This document shows positions 39,447 to 47,839 of a DNA stretch of 64,000 bases, in pieces. Position numbers and translations under genes: made by a program. The notes beneath the pieces were generated by a model, which was not told the DNA's origin, did not search any database, and worked only from the letters and a program-made list of their open reading frames with translations. The DNA comes from Shewanella gelidimarina (GTDB lineage Bacteria > Pseudomonadota > Gammaproteobacteria > Enterobacterales > Shewanellaceae). Where the stretch lies: the NCBI RefSeq assembly GCF_023283945.1, contig NZ_JAKIKW010000002.1:248001-312000 (forward strand), read 5' to 3'. The number at the start of each line of letters is the position of its first letter. Positions within the stretch are counted from its first letter, which is position 1.

Positions 39447-40973
39447 ATGGATATTAAAAAAATCGCCATTGTTGGCGGCGGAACGGCAGGCTGGCTTGCT
39501 GCAAATCATTTAGGCAAAGCTGCACTTAGTAATGAACATCTCTCAGTTACGCTTATCGAGTCGCCCGATATTCCTACTATAGGGGTCGGAGAGGGCACTG
39601 TTCCTGCTATACGCCAGTCATTACAGAGTTTTGGGATCAGTGAAACGGAGTTTATTCGCTGTTGTGATGTGACGTTTAAGCAATCAATAAAGTTTGCTAA
39701 TTGGCAGGATAAAGTAAAACATCCAGAGAATAACTTTTATCATCATCTATTCGATATGCCGGGTCCTGTTACTGAAGGTTTAACCCGTTTATGGTTGTCA
39801 AGAAAGACCGGAACATACGCAGAGGCCGTTTCTCCACAACATGCTGTCTGTGAAGCCTATAAAGGTCCTAAGACAATCAGTGATGCAGAATATAAAGGGC
39901 ACTTAGGTTACGCTTATCATTTAAACGCCGCTAAGTTTGCCAAGTTACTTGGTGTTAATGCAAAAGCCAATTTTAATGTCGAACATATCAGTGCAAATGT
40001 AAACGATGTGATTATGGGTACTGAGGGAGAAATTAAATCTCTAGTGACCGATACCGCAGGCACTCTCGAATTTGACTTTTATATCGACTGTAGTGGCTTT
40101 GCCTCTCTATTAATTGATAAAGCATTGCAGGTGCCGTTTATCAGTAAAGCAGATCAGCTATTTGTAGATAAGGCCATTGCGGTTCAAGTGCCTACTAATG
40201 ACGATGCTGCTATTCCGCCTTTTACCATAGCAACCGCTCATCAAGCCGGATGGATCTGGGATATTGCTTTAAGTAATAGAAGGGGCGTGGGTTTTGTCTA
40301 TTCGACAAAGTACATGGATGATGCCACAGCGCTTGCAAAGCTAGATCGATATCTCGGTGGCAAGCTAGCAGAATATCAACATCGCACCTTGCCAATGACG
40401 GTTGGCTATAGAGCACGCTCTTGGGAAAAGAATTGTGTTGCTCTTGGTTTAGCTCAAGGTTTTTTAGAGCCTTTAGAGGCTACCTCCATTTTATTAACTG
40501 ATTTTGCTGCGGGTTTTCTAGCTAATCGATTTCCAACCTCAACAGTGCAGTTAACCGCCGTGAGAGATCGATTTAATCATGTGATGGAGTATGCTTGGGA
40601 GCGAGTCGTTGATTTTATTAAATTGCATTATTGTCTGTCAGATCGAACTGACTCGCAATTTTGGATAGATAATCGAGATCCAGAAACGATGTCTGCAGAG
40701 CTTATTGAGCGTCTATCGTTGTGGCAGCACTCTGTTCCTAATCGTGAAGATTTCTTTAGCAAGTTCGAAGTTTTTGATTTCGAAAATTATTTATATGTTT
40801 TGTTCGGCATGAGTAAAACGCCTGAATGTAATATGACGTTATCAAATGAGTTTGGCGATATTAAAATGCAGCATCAAAGGTTAGAAAAGGTGGCTTGCCA
40901 ATTGGTGCAAGAGCTACCTAATCATAGAGAGCTACTTGATAAAATAAAACAATATGGATTGCAGAAGATTTAG
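39447..40973 (+). CDS. tryptophan halogenase-like flavoprotein
   Basis: A 508-aa protein of the FAD-dependent tryptophan halogenase family. It has a GGGTAGW dinucleotide-binding loop at residues 10-16, the IGVGEGT motif (45-51), and Lys78 in VTFKQSIKF at the place of the catalytic lysine of PrnA-type enzymes. The usual WxWxIP signature reads WIWDIA (residues 269-274), with Ala replacing Pro. Relatives next to TonB receptors and SapC proteins are common in Shewanella, Caulobacter and Alteromonadales, and a halogenating role for them is unproven. Function here is unknown. Confidence 0.85.
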   Translation: MDIKKIAIVGGGTAGWLAANHLGKAALSNEHLSVTLIESPDIPTIGVGEGTVPAIRQSLQSFGISETEFIRCCDVTFKQSIKFANWQDKVKHPENNFYHHLFDMPGPVTEGLTRLWLSRKTGTYAEAVSPQHAVCEAYKGPKTISDAEYKGHLGYAYHLNAAKFAKLLGVNAKANFNVEHISANVNDVIMGTEGEIKSLVTDTAGTLEFDFYIDCSGFASLLIDKALQVPFISKADQLFVDKAIAVQVPTNDDAAIPPFTIATAHQAGWIWDIALSNRRGVGFVYSTKYMDDATALAKLDRYLGGKLAEYQHRTLPMTVGYRARSWEKNCVALGLAQGFLEPLEATSILLTDFAAGFLANRFPTSTVQLTAVRDRFNHVMEYAWERVVDFIKLHYCLSDRTDSQFWIDNRDPETMSAELIERLSLWQHSVPNREDFFSKFEVFDFENYLYVLFGMSKTPECNMTLSNEFGDIKMQHQRLEKVACQLVQELPNHRELLDKIKQYGLQKI

Positions 40974-41037
40974 TTATTGAGATATTAGCTAATGGCTAGT
41001 CGCAGGAAGGGGTTAGCCTCAACTGCGACATATCAAC

Positions 41038-41760
41038 CTATTGACTCTTATCGTACTGGTTCTGTTTTTCTATGAGTCTAGGTAGCTGTTGCAAGGAGAT
41101 GATATGAGCATAGATGAGTGATAGAAGCCCTTTGTTTTTCAAAACTAAAAACTCCTCATCGCTTAAACGATTAAGCAGCTTCTCATCAACGATATAAACA
41201 CCATCAATATTAATGGTTTGCTCATTTTTTAATAATTTAACGCTAAGTTGTTTAGCCGTGAATAACTCTTTTGACGCTAAAAATTGGCAAATATTGGCCG
41301 TTTGTTGGCGATATGACGCTATATCTAAAAGGGCTTGAGTGCGGGCTTTTAAGTAATCAGACTGCTCTTTATTGTCTTTAAATAATCTATGACCATCATT
41401 ACTTACAACCAGTTCACTGTCTTCATCGATACAAACCATCACATCTTCACTCTGTTCATTGGTTTTTACCAATGACAAAGGGGCATTATTAAAACCTAAT
41501 GGTCGTATAATGGGCTGCCAGTTATCTTGCTGACAATACAGGTTAACACCGTTTTTAATCCCCATTAGTGCGACCGGAATAAACTGCCCAGTTTCAGTGT
41601 TTTTTACAAAAACTAACGGAAACTCTGATGCTAAATGGTGAAACTCATGGAATACCACTGGAATAAGGTGTTGTTCTGCAAACCTTCGGTAATCTGTTGA
41701 TTCGATAATCTTACTCTTAAAGTGTTTGTCTGAGTTTAATGGGGCAATACTTTTACTCAT
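41038..41760 (-). CDS. SapC-like protein
   Basis: A 240-aa protein without signal peptide. The start (SDYRRFAEQHLIPVVFHEFHHLASEFPLVFVKN-like) and the central IRPLGFNN segment are typical of the SapC family that accompanies TonB receptors. The biochemical role of the family is not established. It converges on the halogenase-like gene. A perfect 16-bp palindrome resembling the NagR operator lies 138 bases upstream, suggesting it belongs to the same regulon. Confidence 0.78.
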   Translation of the reverse strand: MSKSIAPLNSDKHFKSKIIESTDYRRFAEQHLIPVVFHEFHHLASEFPLVFVKNTETGQFIPVALMGIKNGVNLYCQQDNWQPIIRPLGFNNAPLSLVKTNEQSEDVMVCIDEDSELVVSNDGHRLFKDNKEQSDYLKARTQALLDIASYRQQTANICQFLASKELFTAKQLSVKLLKNEQTINIDGVYIVDEKLLNRLSDEEFLVLKNKGLLSLIYAHIISLQQLPRLIEKQNQYDKSQ

Positions 41761-41896
41761 TGTTTATTTATCCTTTTCACTATTTTAGATAGCTTTTTAT
41801 TCTATTTATTATGGAATAACACTTGGGCTCAAAAGTACCATTTACCTAATCGTTAAGCTAAAGATGTTTATCGCTTGTGAAGCATTTGTAGCGTGT

Positions 41897-41914
41897 TTTG
41901 ACAGCGCTGTCAAT
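41897..41914. promoter_or_regulatory. putative NagR operator variant (sapC-like gene)
   Basis: The core TTGACAGCGCTGTCAA is a perfect 16-base palindrome sharing the TGACAGCG..TGTCA core of the other operators. It differs in the outer bases and has a symmetric centre. Confidence 0.55.
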
Positions 41915-42117
41915 TTGCTGGTGCAATGATAACGATTAACTGCTTTAGGTGAGAGCTGAAAGCAGTGAATTTAAGATCATTGGTTTAGCGATTGACGCTG
42001 TAGCTATTTATCAATCAATACCTTTGTTCCAAAGTGAATACTCCACATTACAAAAAAGAGCTTTAACTTAGCGGGGAGCATGCCCAAACGACGAGTCAAC
42101 ACTGGTTTCGGTGGCTT

Positions 42118-42269
42118 TATATATCCCCGTCCTACCTGAAGATGTTGTGCAAGCCCACTTCGTTGTAGCACTAACTTAAAAGGGAATAACCATTTCTATA
42201 TTAATGCGTCTAGAATTGAACTCGCACACCGCCTCTGAAATGAGCATCTTCAAGTAGAATGGGTATAAG
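42118..42269. repeat. imperfect inverted-repeat element
   Basis: The arm at 42118-42144 (ends CTACCTGAAGATG) is matched in inverted orientation by the arm at 42245-42269 (begins CATCTTCAAGTAG), with one mismatch over 13 bases and looser similarity outward to TATA. About 100 bases lie between. It looks like a small dispersed intergenic repeat; copies elsewhere were not available to check. Confidence 0.4.
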
Positions 42270-42700
42270 TTCTATTTTAGGGGATTGGTGTCAGAGTGAT
42301 TATTTCCTTTTTAAATTTTCTGTTCAACAATAATGAAAAGATACCGGGTTGTGCTTTCGCACGTTGGCTGCACTCTGTAGGTAACAAGAAGTAGGGCTGT
42401 TCCATGCCTTCGTTGCAGGGACGCTACACGTTTAGGGCTGCATTTATTTTGCAGTATTCATTTTACAATCATTACTTTGCTAGGTTGCATTAAACCCCTA
42501 CAGAATCCCGTTTTTTCAGTGGCTTGGATATATCAAAATTGTTATTAATTGAGCTTTTTACTGTTCAGATAATCATTTTCATATTATTAAGTTGCTGTTT
42601 TAATAATATTTTATTTGTCATTGATGATTTCGTTTTAAAAAACCACGCATTAGATGTCAAAAAAATGTAGATATCTTGTTTCTCTTTGTGTATGTTTACC

Positions 42701-42718
42701 AATGACAGCGTTGTCATC
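42701..42718. promoter_or_regulatory. putative NagR operator (hex region)
   Basis: AATGACAGCGTTGTCATC, matching the operators before the TonB receptor, nagK and nagP. It lies 281 bases before the truncated solute-binding gene and about 1.3 kb before hex. Confidence 0.8.
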
Positions 42719-42840
42719 TGCTTGTGTGGCAAGTTGTTTGTAAGGTCTTCATGGATAGGATGAGGTCTCCTAGTTCGTGTTTTTTTAACAAACAAAATAG
42801 TGTTTGTTATTCCTATAGTCTCTCCCCGGAAACTAATGTG

Positions 42841-42875
42841 GGCCGAGTACTTGATAAGTGCTCGGCCATTTTTTT
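42841..42875 (+). terminator. intrinsic terminator between NagR operator and broken genes
   Basis: GGCCGAGTACTT, loop GATA, AAGTGCTCGGCC with one mismatched pair, followed by a T run. It stands downstream of the operator at 42701 but upstream of the gene it should control. Confidence 0.8.
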
Positions 42876-42981
42876 CTTAGGACAGCTAGACCCGTTTGGC
42901 TCGATTATATATTAACAATAATAGCGCTAACCTAATGATAGCTATCTCAGTATCCATTAGACCTTTAATGGAGTGACTCAG

Positions 42982-43476
42982 ATGCAAAATGCTGTTGTTA
43001 TCGCGATCTTATTTACTATGTCATGGTTAATGATGAGCAATGCTTCTGCACGTGTGGTGGTGAGCGCTATTTCCCAGAGCTGGCCATTAACGCTGTTAGA
43101 GTCGGGATTAAAACGAGTAGATAGTCAGTATCAAGCTAAAGTTATGACAATCGAGATGAAGCAAAAACGTAAAGTTAAAGAGTCGCTGGCAGGCAATATC
43201 GATGTATTGTGGAACATGACTTCTGCTGAACTTAAAGAGCAAATACTTCCGAAAAAAACTTCTATTTTTAAAGACTTGTTGAGTCATCGTTTACTCATTA
43301 TTGGCAAGCAGCCTCAAGCCGACTTTAATATTGTTGCTAATACGTCGGGTTTCGTAGCATTTATTATCGGTCAAAATTATTATTGGCCCGATGCCGATAT
43401 TATTAGCGCCGCAAGTCTGCCCATCGTTACCACATATAAAAATAAGCACTTATCTCCCATGCTTGGGGGAAGCTGA
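42982..43476 (+). pseudogene. truncated periplasmic solute-binding protein
   Basis: A 164-aa remnant starting at ATG 42982 (GGAG 9 bases upstream) with a signal peptide ending SNASA. The mature part (VVSAISQSWPLTLLESGLKR...DVLWNMTSAELKEQILP...IFKDLLSHRLLIIG...YWPDADII...LPIVTTYKNKHLSPMLGGS) looks like the first two-thirds of an extracellular solute-binding domain. Such proteins are normally 250-300 aa and go on after MLxGG with the second lobe. The stop comes at this point and the next DNA belongs to the decayed chemoreceptor, so a deletion is likely. Confidence 0.7.
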
Positions 43477-43547
43477 GTACAGCTAATCACCATTTGATGC
43501 TGGGTTAGTCTTACTGACGGACTCGTGAGTGAGCAGTCATTATCGCC

Positions 43548-43975
43548 AAGGTCTGTAGAGTGGTTATTGTAGCCGCCGATGAAGCCAGAATCTTGGCGAG
43601 TCTTACTCAACAAGCAACGGATGGGATCCAAAAGATGATCTAGCGGCTTCAGCATAGCGAGACAGAAACGGTTTAGAGAATGCGAACTCGACAAAGCTTG
43701 TCCAATGGCGCCGTATTTCATTCTAAAGAGATTAATTTTTTGCTAGGTAACGTGACCAAAATTGTATCTAATATCAACCATATGAACTTAGCTGTAGCCA
43801 GTGCCACTAAGGAGCTGCAAACCGATGCACTGCAGCGATATCTAGCAGTTTGGATGAGTTAGTCGCAGTGTCAGGTTCAGCATCAATGGACAGTGAAAAG
43901 CTTGTAGTATCGAGTGTTCGGTTATTTCACCTGGGGGAGAAATTGCGAGGCTTGATGAAATCGTTCCACCTATAA
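43548..43975 (+). pseudogene. remnant of a methyl-accepting chemotaxis protein
   Basis: Reading from 43548 gives VVIVAADEARILASLTQQATDGIQKMI, then a TAG (43641), then RLQHSETETV, a second TAG (43674), then MRTRQSLSNGAV...EINFLLGNVTKIVSNINHMNLAVASAT. After a frameshift near 43801-43844 it continues as SSLDELVAVSGSASMDSEKLVVSS...LRGLMK to a stop at 43973-43975. This is the end of a chemoreceptor signalling domain (VVADEVR...MNLAVASATEEQ). The sensor, membrane and hairpin-tip parts are missing. A chemoreceptor gene is a known member of Shewanella Nag regulons. Confidence 0.85.
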
Positions 43976-43996
43976 AATATATAATAGAGGGTAGTA

Positions 43997-46660
43997 ATGA
44001 AAAAAAGATTGATAGTGGCGGCCGTTAGCCTGGTATTGGCAACGACTGCATGTGCTCAAAAGGATATTGAAACCGTGGTTGCTAGCGGCGTTAGCATCAG
44101 CTCCCCTGACGCATTGACGCAGCAACAACTTGATATTATCGGTCAGTCACTGGCGGTGACCTACCGCGTGATCACCAATGTTGCTGATGATAAGTGCGAC
44201 AAAGCTACCGCGGGTGGAAAGTGCTTTGTGGCCGAGATCGATCTTACTTTCCCCGTCGACACTCAAAGTAAAGCTTGGGCTATTTATTTTTCTCAGATGC
44301 GACCTATTCAGTCAATCGTCGGTGATGAATTTACCATTTCACGGGTCAAAGGTGATCTGCATAAAATTGAACCCTCTATCGGCTTTAAAGGTGTGAACAA
44401 AGGCGAAACAAAGACCATTCAGTTTAGAGGTGATAATTGGCAGCTAGCTGAAACAGACGCTATGCCGAACTACTATATAGTCGCTAATGGTTCAAAACCG
44501 ACATTAATCGAGAGTACTAAGGTACAAATCGATCCCGAAACGGGCATGGAAACCCGTCCCTATGTCAGTGACTTTACGGATGCTGAAAAACAGTACAAAC
44601 GACGCGAAACCGATAAAGTTGAGTGGGCTACATCAAGTGTTTTATATCGTAATAACTTAGCCACTCAATCAGACCCACAACTTGCTGATAACCGCATTAT
44701 ACCTACACCTACTAAGGTTGAAATTCGTAGCACGGATAAGCCCGTTTCTTTAAAGCAAGGGATTAAGCTGACTTATAATAACGTTGCGCCAAAGTCTATT
44801 GCCGCCGCCGTTAGCCGTTTAGCGCGAGTGGGTGTACTTGAAACTGAAAAGGGTATTTCGATAACGCTATTACCATTGGCTATTAAAGCCATTGCGGGCG
44901 GTTATCGCTTGGAGATCAATAAACAGCAGATCACTATTTATGCTAATGATGATGCCGGTTTTTCTTACGGTGTGGCTTCATTAACATCTCTGGTTGATGT
45001 CGATTCATTGACCGTTAACGCTATGCTGGTGGACGACACTCCACGTTACGATTTTCGTGGTATGCATATTGATGTATCAAGAAATTTTCACAGTAAAAAA
45101 CTGATACTCGATCTATTAGATCAGATGGCGGCTTATAAACTAAACAAGCTGCACTTACATATGGCTGATGATGAAGGCTGGCGTTTAGAGATTGAGGGGC
45201 TTCCTGAGCTGACAGATATTGGCAGTAAACGCTGTCATGATCTAAAAGAGGATAGCTGCTTATTACCTCAGTTGGGCAGTGGGCCCTTTAGTGATGTAAA
45301 GGTCAACGGTTACTACTCTAAAGCGGATTATATAGAGATTTTGCAATACGCAGCGGCTCGGCAAATTCAAGTCATTCCCTCAATGGATATGCCTGGTCAC
45401 TCACGCGCAGCGATTAAGTCAATGGAAGCGCGGTATCGTAAGCTGGTAAAAGCGGGACGAACGACAGAAGCTGAGCAATATTTGCTGTCGGACAGCAACG
45501 ACAGTACGGTTTATTCATCGGTACAATATTACGACGATAACACGCTTAATGTGTGTATGGAGTCGACATTTAAGTTTATAGACAAAGTCATTGATGAAAT
45601 TGCTAACTTGCATAAAATTGCCGGCGTTCCACTGTCGCTATATCACATCGGTGCCGATGAAACGGCGGGGGCATGGCTTGAATCGCCAATGTGTAAGGCC
45701 TTTATTGCTAGCAATGACCAAGGGGTGAAAGACGTCAGTGAACTCGGCGCTTATTTTATCGAACGAACGTCGTCGATATTAGCGAGTAAAGGCATTAAAG
45801 CCGCTGGCTGGAGCGATGGCATGAGCCATACTCGTCCTGAAAAAATGCCCAAGTCTGTGCAATCTAATGTTTGGGACATCGTCGCTCATGGCGGTCACAA
45901 GCGGGCGCATCAGCAAGCTAATCTAGGGTGGGATGCAGTACTGGGTCAGCCTGAAGTACTCTATTTTGATTTTCCCTATGAAGCCGACCCTAAAGAGCCT
46001 GGTTACTACTGGGGCATAAGAGAAAATAACACTAAACGCGTGCACAGCTTTATGACCGGAAACTTGCCTGCTAATGCAGAGCAATGGACTGATATTGAAG
46101 GGTTACCGTTTGAGGCTGACGACAGCATCAAACATGATAAGAAGGGTAAGGTTCTGAGTGGACCGCTATCCAAGACTGCCAAATTCAGTGGTATTCAAGG
46201 GCAGTTGTGGAGCGAAACGGTTCGCAGTGACGAAGTGGCAGAGTATTTAATGTTCCCACGGGTGATCATGTTGGCTGAGAGAGCTTGGCATCAACCAAAC
46301 TGGGAAGTCCCATATCAATACCAAGGTGCAGTTTACAATCAACAAAGCGGTTTCTTTACGGCAGAAATGCGTCAGCAACAGGCGTTAGAGTGGCAAGCTA
46401 TAGCAAATACCTTAGGCCATAAAGAACTGATAAAGCTCGATAAGGCGAATATTGCCTACCGTGTACCCACCGTTGGCGCTGTTATTAAAGAGGGGCAGTT
46501 ATACGCAAACCTAATCTACCCCGGTTTATTGATTGAGTATCGAGATAATGGACAGGAATGGAAAGCCTATCAAGCGGGAGTTAGGGTTGAAGGTGATGTT
46601 GAGGTAAGAGCCATTGCTGCAGACGGTGTGCGAAAAGGCCGAAAGTTAACGGTTAGGTAA
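43997..46660 (+). CDS. hex: beta-N-acetylhexosaminidase (GH20)
   Basis: An 887-aa exported enzyme releasing GlcNAc from the non-reducing end of chitin oligosaccharides. The signal peptide ends near TTACA (possible lipobox Cys19, or signal peptidase I site). A carbohydrate-binding-like domain (about 30-200) and a GH20b domain (about 235-345) precede the TIM-barrel (from about 350: YDFRGMHIDVSRNFH). Catalytic Asp554-Glu555 lie in HIGADETAGAW. A C-terminal beta domain closes it. GAGGG lies 6 bases before the ATG. It is intact although its upstream neighbours are broken. Active site would be in the periplasm or outer membrane. Confidence 0.93.
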   Translation: MKKRLIVAAVSLVLATTACAQKDIETVVASGVSISSPDALTQQQLDIIGQSLAVTYRVITNVADDKCDKATAGGKCFVAEIDLTFPVDTQSKAWAIYFSQMRPIQSIVGDEFTISRVKGDLHKIEPSIGFKGVNKGETKTIQFRGDNWQLAETDAMPNYYIVANGSKPTLIESTKVQIDPETGMETRPYVSDFTDAEKQYKRRETDKVEWATSSVLYRNNLATQSDPQLADNRIIPTPTKVEIRSTDKPVSLKQGIKLTYNNVAPKSIAAAVSRLARVGVLETEKGISITLLPLAIKAIAGGYRLEINKQQITIYANDDAGFSYGVASLTSLVDVDSLTVNAMLVDDTPRYDFRGMHIDVSRNFHSKKLILDLLDQMAAYKLNKLHLHMADDEGWRLEIEGLPELTDIGSKRCHDLKEDSCLLPQLGSGPFSDVKVNGYYSKADYIEILQYAAARQIQVIPSMDMPGHSRAAIKSMEARYRKLVKAGRTTEAEQYLLSDSNDSTVYSSVQYYDDNTLNVCMESTFKFIDKVIDEIANLHKIAGVPLSLYHIGADETAGAWLESPMCKAFIASNDQGVKDVSELGAYFIERTSSILASKGIKAAGWSDGMSHTRPEKMPKSVQSNVWDIVAHGGHKRAHQQANLGWDAVLGQPEVLYFDFPYEADPKEPGYYWGIRENNTKRVHSFMTGNLPANAEQWTDIEGLPFEADDSIKHDKKGKVLSGPLSKTAKFSGIQGQLWSETVRSDEVAEYLMFPRVIMLAERAWHQPNWEVPYQYQGAVYNQQSGFFTAEMRQQQALEWQAIANTLGHKELIKLDKANIAYRVPTVGAVIKEGQLYANLIYPGLLIEYRDNGQEWKAYQAGVRVEGDVEVRAIAADGVRKGRKLTVR

Positions 46661-46773
46661 CAATACTTACACTGTGTATTTATTCACAGTGTAAGTATTT
46701 ACTAAGCTGAGATGCAGTCGCTATTGGGTGTTACTGCATTTCTATTGTTTTTAATTGGAAAATGCAAAAAGTA

Positions 46774-46791
46774 AATGACAACGCTGTCATT
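46774..46791. promoter_or_regulatory. putative NagR operator (nagK-nagA)
   Basis: AATGACAACGCTGTCATT, the exact reverse complement of the common form AATGACAGCGTTGTCATT. It lies 93 bases upstream of nagK. Confidence 0.82.
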
Positions 46792-46883
46792 GGTGTTGTA
46801 ACATGCGATTAACTTAGTGGCTTTCTTAGTAAAGAGCAGCGAGCAGCTCAACACTAAATATTAGAACGATAAAGAGGTTTGTC

Positions 46884-47786
46884 ATGGGCATAGGCCAGGC
46901 GGAAGAAGCATCCTTGTATATAGGCATTGATGGTGGCGGCAGTAAATGTCGAGCAACAATATATACTGGCGATTTCAGCATTGTGGGCACTGGTGTTGCG
47001 GGGCGTGCAAACCCCTTGCATGGTTTAGCTCAAACATTCCAATCTATTGAAGAATCTACTCAGCTTGCATTGGCTGACGCCGGGCTTAAAAGTACTGATA
47101 GTAAACGTTTAATCGCGGGGCTGGGGTTAGCGGGTGTTAACGTATCTAGATTGTTCCAAGATGTGATGGACTGGCAGCACCCATTTGCTGGTATGTATCT
47201 AACGACAGATCTTCATACTGCCTGTATCGGCGCGCACAAAGGTGGCGATGGCGCAGTCATCATTACTGGAACTGGGTCTTGTGGTTATGCTCATGTTGGC
47301 GGAAAAGAGCTTTGCTTAGGCGGACATGGTTTTGGCTTAGGCGATAAAGGCAGTGGTGCTTGGCTTGGGCAAAAAGCCAGTGAACAAGCATTATTAGACT
47401 TGGACGGGTTCGGTGAAAAAACCATACTCACCTCGCGTCTATTTACTCATTTCAATGTTAATAATGCGATGGGTATCGTTGAGAATTTGGCGGGTCAATC
47501 TTCGAGTACTTATGCCAAATTAGCGCGTATGGTGTTTGAGTCTGCACAGCTTAAAGATGGCGTGGCTCAGGATATTGTACGTGAAGGTGCGAGTTATATT
47601 AGTGAGCTCGCGAGAAAGCTCTTTGCCATCACGCCGCCACGATTTTCGATGATTGGTGGGCTCGCTGAGCCGCTGGCACCATGGTTAGATGATGACGTCA
47701 CGGCTAGAATGTCGCCCACATTAAGGCCTCCAGAATGGGGCGCTGCATTTTATGCTCAGCAGGAGCATGCTAAAAAAAAGGCGTGA
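46884..47786 (+). CDS. nagK: N-acetylglucosamine kinase
   Basis: A 300-aa ATP-dependent sugar kinase of the BadF/BadG/ASKHA type, making GlcNAc-6-phosphate. It has a phosphate-1 motif GIDGGGSKCRATI (about 13-25), a phosphate-2 region ITGTGSCGYAHV, GLGDKGSGAWLGQ and an adenosine motif MIGGLAEPL. GAGG lies 6 bases before the ATG. It is first of a nagK-nagA unit with a NagR operator 93 bases upstream. In the Shewanella order a deaminase gene is expected right after it but is not here. Confidence 0.92.
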   Translation: MGIGQAEEASLYIGIDGGGSKCRATIYTGDFSIVGTGVAGRANPLHGLAQTFQSIEESTQLALADAGLKSTDSKRLIAGLGLAGVNVSRLFQDVMDWQHPFAGMYLTTDLHTACIGAHKGGDGAVIITGTGSCGYAHVGGKELCLGGHGFGLGDKGSGAWLGQKASEQALLDLDGFGEKTILTSRLFTHFNVNNAMGIVENLAGQSSSTYAKLARMVFESAQLKDGVAQDIVREGASYISELARKLFAITPPRFSMIGGLAEPLAPWLDDDVTARMSPTLRPPEWGAAFYAQQEHAKKKA

Positions 47787-47839
47787 TAAGCTGTTTTTAT
47801 TTCGTTGATGGTATCGTCAATACATAGAGTGAGTTGCAA

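Larger units (their letters stand above)
41761..42981. other. long intergenic region, non-coding, with operators and a repeat
   Basis: About 1.2 kb without a supported gene. From left to right it holds a NagR-like palindrome (41897-41914), an imperfect inverted repeat (42118-42269), featureless AT-rich DNA, a second NagR operator (42701-42718) and a strong terminator (42841-42875). The open frame at 42724-42915 lacks any recognisable features and spans the terminator stem. Confidence 0.6.

Noticed and set aside
42724..42915. Open frame of 63 codons downstream of the NagR operator
   Set aside because: No ribosome site or recognisable domain, and it runs through the terminator stem at 42841.
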